Origin: CAVOGJ01 sp963700865
GTDB taxonomy: Bacteria > Planctomycetota > Planctomycetia > Pirellulales > Pirellulaceae
NCBI GenBank assembly: GCA_963700865.1
Contig: CAVOZC010000003.1
Span: 1 to 64,000, forward strand
Reading direction: 5' to 3'
Length of the DNA stretch: 64,000 bases
This document shows positions 60,384 through 64,000 of the stretch, one piece after another (the stretch's first letter is position 1; each line of letters opens with the position of its first letter). Made by a program: the position numbers and the translations under genes. The notes under the pieces were generated by a model. That model saw nothing but the letters and a program-made list of their open reading frames with translations. It did no database searches and was not told the origin of the DNA.

Positions 60384-61429
60384 TGCATCACGAGGCGATC
60401 GAGGTGGTGGCGCCCGCACGGTTGCATTTCGGGCTGCTCTCGTTTGGTCAGCCGGCAGTCCGCCAATTTGGCGGCTGTGGCGTGATGTTAAAGAACCCGT
60501 GCGTCCGCCTGTCATTTATTCCGGCGGCCCGTTTCTCCGTGTCTGGTGCCTGCGCCAGACGCGTGGCCGCGTTCGCCGGCGCCTGGTCGCAGCGTACCGG
60601 GCGTGAGCTCAAGTGCGAGATTTCCGTCGAAGCGTTTATTCCACCGCATGTGGGACTCGGATCGGGAACGCAATTGGCGCTGTCCGTGGCGGCCGGTCTG
60701 TTTCGTCTGCTGATGCCAGAAACGCCCCTGCGACCCGGACGTCTGGCGGCGAGCGTTGGCCGCGGGCAACGCTCGGCGGTCGGCACCTATGGATTCGCAC
60801 TCGGTGGTTTGATCGCGGAACGTGGCAAATGGCCCGACGAGCCTTTGGGGGAGCTGCTGGGCCACGTTTCCTTTCCTCCGGCTTGGCGATTTGTGTTGCT
60901 GCGGCCACCGGGCGAACAAGGGCGGAACGGGCGGAGCGAGCGGGCTGCTTTTGCCACATTGCCCCCCGTACCGGTCGGGACGACAAAACGACTGCTGGAG
61001 ATTTTAGAGATTGAATTATTGCCGGCCTGCCGGAAAGCCAACTGCGAGGAAGTGGGACACGCCATGCACGCGTTCGGACAACTCGCCGGTAGCTGTTTCG
61101 CTGCCTGCCAGGGTGGCGCTTTTGCCAGTCCGCGGATCGACCGCCTGGTACGCACCTTGCGGGAATTGGGCGTCGCGGGCGTCGGTCAGAGTTCATGGGG
61201 ACCAACCGTTTTTGCGTTGACACCGTCGGCACAAGCCGCCCAAGATCTTTGGCGCAACTTCACGGTAAAGGGGTCGTTGGAAACACAGATCGATCTTGGG
61301 AGATCATCGTCACTCCCGCCGAGAACGCGGGGGCGAGCGTTACGGAACAAGCCACGGTGGAAGAGAGGTAATAATGACGTTGCTCGGAGTCAACATCGAC
61401 CACGTGGCCACCTTGCGCGAGGCTCGTAA
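60380..61429 (+). CDS. Beta-ribofuranosylaminobenzene 5'-phosphate synthase (GHMP-superfamily), probable frameshift at 3' end
   Basis: The as-read frame has 349 residues. IEVVAPARLHFGLLSFGQPA and VGLGSGTQLALSVAAGLFRL (residues 91-110) are the GHMP-type phosphate loop of beta-RFAP synthase; GVGQSSWGPTVFALTPSAQA is its C-terminal signature. The enzyme condenses pABA with PRPP, releasing CO2 and pyrophosphate, the committed step of methanopterin synthesis. The last ~45 residues as read look non-native. In the next frame SWEIIVTPAENAGASVTEQA runs to a TAA at 61371, just 2 bp before pdxJ, so one indel near 61270-61300 is likely and the true protein is about 330 residues. Coupled by ATGA overlap to the DUF447 gene. 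Confidence 0.88.
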   Translation: MMHHEAIEVVAPARLHFGLLSFGQPAVRQFGGCGVMLKNPCVRLSFIPAARFSVSGACARRVAAFAGAWSQRTGRELKCEISVEAFIPPHVGLGSGTQLALSVAAGLFRLLMPETPLRPGRLAASVGRGQRSAVGTYGFALGGLIAERGKWPDEPLGELLGHVSFPPAWRFVLLRPPGEQGRNGRSERAAFATLPPVPVGTTKRLLEILEIELLPACRKANCEEVGHAMHAFGQLAGSCFAACQGGAFASPRIDRLVRTLRELGVAGVGQSSWGPTVFALTPSAQAAQDLWRNFTVKGSLETQIDLGRSSSLPPRTRGRALRNKPRWKRGNNDVARSQHRPRGHLARGS

Positions 61430-62084
61430 GACGTACGAACCCGATCCGGTGTGGGCTGCCGCCTTTGCCGAACTGGGAGGCGCGGACAGCATCACGATTC
61501 ACCTCCGCGAGGACCGACGACATATCCAGGAGCGGGATTTGCGCGTGCTGCGCGAAACGGTCCATGTGCCTCTGAATCTGGAACTGGCGACCGACCCGCA
61601 CGTCTTGCGTCTCGCGTGCGAAATTCGTCCACAGCAGGCCACCATCGTACCAGAACGACGGGAAGAGGTGACTACCGAGGGGGGATTGGATGTGGTCACG
61701 AATGACGAGGCCGTGCGAGCCGCTATCTTGGAACTTCGCGCCGCAGGCATCCAAGTCAGCCTTTTTCTAGATCCCGATGTGACGCAGATTGAAACGGCCG
61801 CGAAGCTGTCCGCGGATGCGGTCGAACTGCACACGGGAGCGTACGCCTTGGCCACAGGTGCCGCGCGAGTCGGTGAACTGGTGCGGCTGACGCAAGCTGG
61901 CAAGTCGATTCGCGAATTGGGAATGAGCCTTCATGCGGGGCATGGACTGAATTACCACAATGTGCTGCCCATCGCGCATATTCCCGAGATGCATGAGTTG
62001 AACATCGGTCACAGCATTGTGTCTCGAGCCGTCCTCGTGGGAATGCAATCGGCCGTACGGGAAATGAAGTTACTCCTTGCCTGA
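61374..62084 (+). CDS. pdxJ: Pyridoxine 5'-phosphate synthase
   Basis: A 236-residue TIM-barrel enzyme that condenses 3-amino-2-oxopropyl phosphate with 1-deoxyxylulose 5-phosphate to form pyridoxine 5'-phosphate, the last ring-forming step of DXP-dependent vitamin B6 synthesis. Start at 61374 with GAGAGG five bases upstream. LLGVNIDHVATLREARKTYE, SITIHLREDRRHIQERDL, VPLNLELATDPHVLRLA, VELHTGAYALATG and MSLHAGHGLNYHNVLPIAHI are the family blocks, with catalytic His and Glu residues in HVATLRE, NLEL and HAGHG present. Length is normal (about 240). Co-oriented and almost contiguous with the H4MPT genes, though functionally separate. Confidence 0.96.
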   Translation: MTLLGVNIDHVATLREARKTYEPDPVWAAAFAELGGADSITIHLREDRRHIQERDLRVLRETVHVPLNLELATDPHVLRLACEIRPQQATIVPERREEVTTEGGLDVVTNDEAVRAAILELRAAGIQVSLFLDPDVTQIETAAKLSADAVELHTGAYALATGAARVGELVRLTQAGKSIRELGMSLHAGHGLNYHNVLPIAHIPEMHELNIGHSIVSRAVLVGMQSAVREMKLLLA

Positions 62085-62197
62085 GGGCCGTCACGGTCCC
62101 CCATGTCGCCAACGTGCCATGGGGCGTATGATACCCGCGGGCTGCTGTCGGAGGTGCAATTCGGGTTGCCCGACCACACTCGAAACGGAGTTGCGGC

Positions 62198-63085
62198 ATG
62201 GAACGACGAGGATCATCGTTTGCGGGATTGGCCGTGGCCATCACGACTCCCTTTCAGGATGGCCAACTCGACATCGAGCGTCTGCACGCCCAGATCGAAT
62301 TTCAGATTGCCGCGGGCACGGCTTGCCTGGTCCCCGTGGGGACGACGGGCGAATCGCCCACGCTCAGCCACGCCGAGCACGAGCGCGTGATTTCCGAGGT
62401 CGTGCAGGCGGTCGCGGGCCGGATCAAGGTAATGGCGGGAACCGGCTCGAACAGCACGGCCGAGGCGCTCCGCTTGACCAAGTGGGCCGAGAAGGAAGGC
62501 TGCGATGCGGCTCTCCTGGTGGCGCCTTATTACAATAAGCCAACGCAACAGGGCTTTTACGAACATTACAAGGCCATTTCCCAGGCCGTCAGTCTGTCCC
62601 TGTGCATCTACAATATTCCGGGACGGACGGGAAAAAATATCGAGCCATCGACCATTGCACGCTTGTCCGAATTCGAGAACATTCAACTCGTCAAGGAAGC
62701 GACGGGCTCGCTTGACCAGGCTTCGGAAATCTTGGCCACGACCAATCTGACGGTGCTCAGCGGGGATGATAGTCTCACGCTACCCTTGCTTTCCATCGGC
62801 GGAGAGGGCGTGATTTCCGTGGTGGGGAATATCGTCCCGCAAGACATGATTGCCATGGTGCATGCCTATCGTGAAGGTCGGCTGGGCGAAGCCATTGATT
62901 GGCACTACAAGCTGTTTCCGCTTTGTCGAGACATGCTCGGCCTGTCGACCAATCCGATTCCGATCAAGGCCGCGATGATGTTGCTTGGACGAGACAGTGG
63001 CGAGTTGAGGCTGCCAATGACTCCGCTCACGGCCGATGAGCAAAAACAACTTCGCCAGACGCTTGTCGATTATGGGATCCTGTAA
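62198..63085 (+). CDS. dapA: 4-hydroxy-tetrahydrodipicolinate synthase
   Basis: A 295-residue Schiff-base aldolase that joins pyruvate and aspartate semialdehyde in lysine and diaminopimelate synthesis. Start at 62198 (MERRGSSFAGLAV). Key residues: the Thr-Thr pair in LVPVGTTGESPTLSHAEHER (T49/T50), Tyr138 in CIYNIPGRTG, Arg143, and the Schiff-base Lys166 in IQLVKEATGSLDQASEIL. GDDSLTLPLLSIGGEGVISV and the C-terminal helices are standard. Length is normal. The following glycosyltransferase gene starts inside its last codons (14-bp overlap). Confidence 0.95.
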   Translation: MERRGSSFAGLAVAITTPFQDGQLDIERLHAQIEFQIAAGTACLVPVGTTGESPTLSHAEHERVISEVVQAVAGRIKVMAGTGSNSTAEALRLTKWAEKEGCDAALLVAPYYNKPTQQGFYEHYKAISQAVSLSLCIYNIPGRTGKNIEPSTIARLSEFENIQLVKEATGSLDQASEILATTNLTVLSGDDSLTLPLLSIGGEGVISVVGNIVPQDMIAMVHAYREGRLGEAIDWHYKLFPLCRDMLGLSTNPIPIKAAMMLLGRDSGELRLPMTPLTADEQKQLRQTLVDYGIL

Positions 63086-64000
63086 CGCCGCTCTTCACGT
63101 CGCCGTCCTTTTCGAGTATCCCACGCTCAATGGTGGCGAGTACTCCTTCCTGTCGATGGTTCCGACGCTGCAGGATAAGGGCGTCAAACTGACGGCGATC
63201 GCGCCCGACGAAGGTCCGCTGTCCGAGGCGCTTGCCGCCTTGCACATTCCGACGGTGCCCTGGTTTCCCACGGGGCAGGATCGCACATCTCCAGCTCCAC
63301 AGTCGGACTGGCGTCAGCGTCTGACCGAAGTGTTGCCGGGCCTGGCGCCAGATCTTGTCCACGCCAACAGCGTGTCAACGAGCCGCCGCTTGGGACCCGT
63401 CGCTCGAGCGCTCGACCTGCCTTCGTTAGGGCACCTGCGCGATATCGTCGGCCTCAGCCGCCAAGCCCGCCATGATATCCAGTGTCTGAATCGCCTGCTG
63501 GCGGTGTCGCAAGCGACCAAGGAGTGGCACGTCCAACAAGGCCTGGAGGCCGAACGGATCCATGTGCTCTACAATGGAGTGGATGTGCGAAAATTTACTC
63601 CGCGACCCCGTACCGGTGCGCTGCAGCAGGAACTTGGAATTTCAGCGGATGCGCGACTGGTGGGTTGCGTCGGCCAACTCGGCATTCGCAAGGGTACCGA
63701 CATCGTTCTGGTGGCGGCTCGACAACTGGCGGCCGAATTTCCACAAGTCCATTGGGTCATCGTTGGTGAACGCCATTCGACCAAGCCGGAGGCAGTGGAA
63801 TATTGCCGGCGTCTCGAGCATCTCGCGGGAGATGCAGGGCTGAACGGCCGAGTTCATTTTCTCGGCCGCCGCGGCGACATGCCCTCTGTGTTTGGTCAGT
63901 TGTCCCTGTTGGTCCATGCGGCCAGGCAAGAGCCGCTCGGTCGTATCTTGCTTGAGGCGGCTGCCACGGGCCTTCCCATCGTTGCGACCCGCGTAGGTGG
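63072..64000 (+). CDS. Glycosyltransferase family 4-like protein (C-terminus beyond window edge)
   Basis: An open frame from ATG 63072 to the right edge (309+ residues), overlapping the end of dapA by 14 bp. MGSCNAALHVAVLFEYPTLN followed by GGEYSFLSMVPTLQDKGVKL is the GT-B N-terminal Rossmann half. RIHVLYNGVDVRKFTPRPRT links to the C-terminal half with LVGCVGQLGIRKGTDIVLVA, VHWVIVGERHSTK and VHFLGRRGDMPSVFGQLSLL. The donor-binding EPLGRILLEAAATGLPIVAT motif has the glutamates of the E(X7)E signature. It transfers a sugar from a nucleotide-sugar donor; the acceptor is unknown. The C-terminal helix lies outside the window. Confidence 0.92.
   Translation, partial: MGSCNAALHVAVLFEYPTLNGGEYSFLSMVPTLQDKGVKLTAIAPDEGPLSEALAALHIPTVPWFPTGQDRTSPAPQSDWRQRLTEVLPGLAPDLVHANSVSTSRRLGPVARALDLPSLGHLRDIVGLSRQARHDIQCLNRLLAVSQATKEWHVQQGLEAERIHVLYNGVDVRKFTPRPRTGALQQELGISADARLVGCVGQLGIRKGTDIVLVAARQLAAEFPQVHWVIVGERHSTKPEAVEYCRRLEHLAGDAGLNGRVHFLGRRGDMPSVFGQLSLLVHAARQEPLGRILLEAAATGLPIVATRVG

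Noticed and set aside
1..64000. CRISPR arrays, tRNA and rRNA genes
   Set aside because: The repeats seen have unit lengths of 59, ~87 and ~290 bp with non-unique spacers, unlike CRISPR; no cloverleaf with a T-arm GGTTCGAATCC-type motif and no rRNA sequence was recognised.

Overview
This 64 kb window comes from a planctomycete, most likely Pirellulales-like. The evidence is the combination of PEP-CTERM exported proteins, surface proteins with an N-terminal L-E-x-R-x-L-L-(S/A)-A motif, dockerin-like EF-hand tails, a DUF1559 prepilin-like protein, GEVED domains, formylglycine sulfatases, PQQ-like beta-propellers, a Ser/Thr kinase paired with an ECF sigma factor, and a bacterial tetrahydromethanopterin gene set. 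No rRNA, tRNA or CRISPR array was seen.

Layout. 0-2.3 kb: a partial small gene, a 59-bp repeat array, an RHS relic and an IS200-like (RAYT-type) transposase bracketed by inverted REP-like elements. 2.3-8.6 kb (minus): a large surface beta-propeller protein, then a TPR-bearing Ser/Thr kinase 2 bp behind an ECF sigma gene. 9-19 kb: low gene density with relics (NDH-2, sulfatase, GloVer, SBBP), two PEP-CTERM proteins, a DUF3592 protein, two sulfatases and a tandem array of about 295-bp units. 18.9-24.6 kb (minus): a tyrosine/homogentisate catabolic operon (HPPD, small asparaginase, homogentisate dioxygenase, flavin reductase) followed by a frameshifted acyl-activating enzyme. 24.9-29.6 kb (plus): a secreted HEAT-like protein, two PQQ-like propeller proteins and a GNAT acetyltransferase. 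30-42 kb: a minus-strand uronate/polysaccharide block (GEVED-dockerin protein, GATase, beta-helix protein, alginate-lyase-like enzyme, enolase-superfamily enzyme, Gfo/Idh/MocA oxidoreductase) diverging from a XylR/AraC-type regulator. 42.3-43.35 kb: a second hairpin array. 43.7-53.8 kb (plus): two paralogous PEP-CTERM proteins, a DUF1559 protein, a lipoprotein, a PL6-like lyase with dockerin, a TIM-barrel isomerase and a membrane PQQ-like protein. 53.8-61.4 kb: a malonyltransferase-like gene divergent from a run that reads as a tetrahydromethanopterin (H4MPT) biosynthesis operon: SDR, DHPS-like/DUF6513, pabB, pabA, DUF447 and beta-RFAP synthase. It leads into pdxJ, dapA and a truncated glycosyltransferase.

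Two themes run through the window. First, about ten otherwise well-conserved reading frames are broken by what look like single-base indels (transposase, sulfatase, acyl-activating enzyme three times, GNAT, GEVED protein, regulator, PL6 protein, RFAP synthase). This suggests either residual sequencing/assembly error or active decay. Second, several families of palindromic intergenic repeats occur both singly and as tandem arrays. Products are assigned from recognisable motifs only; no database search was possible.
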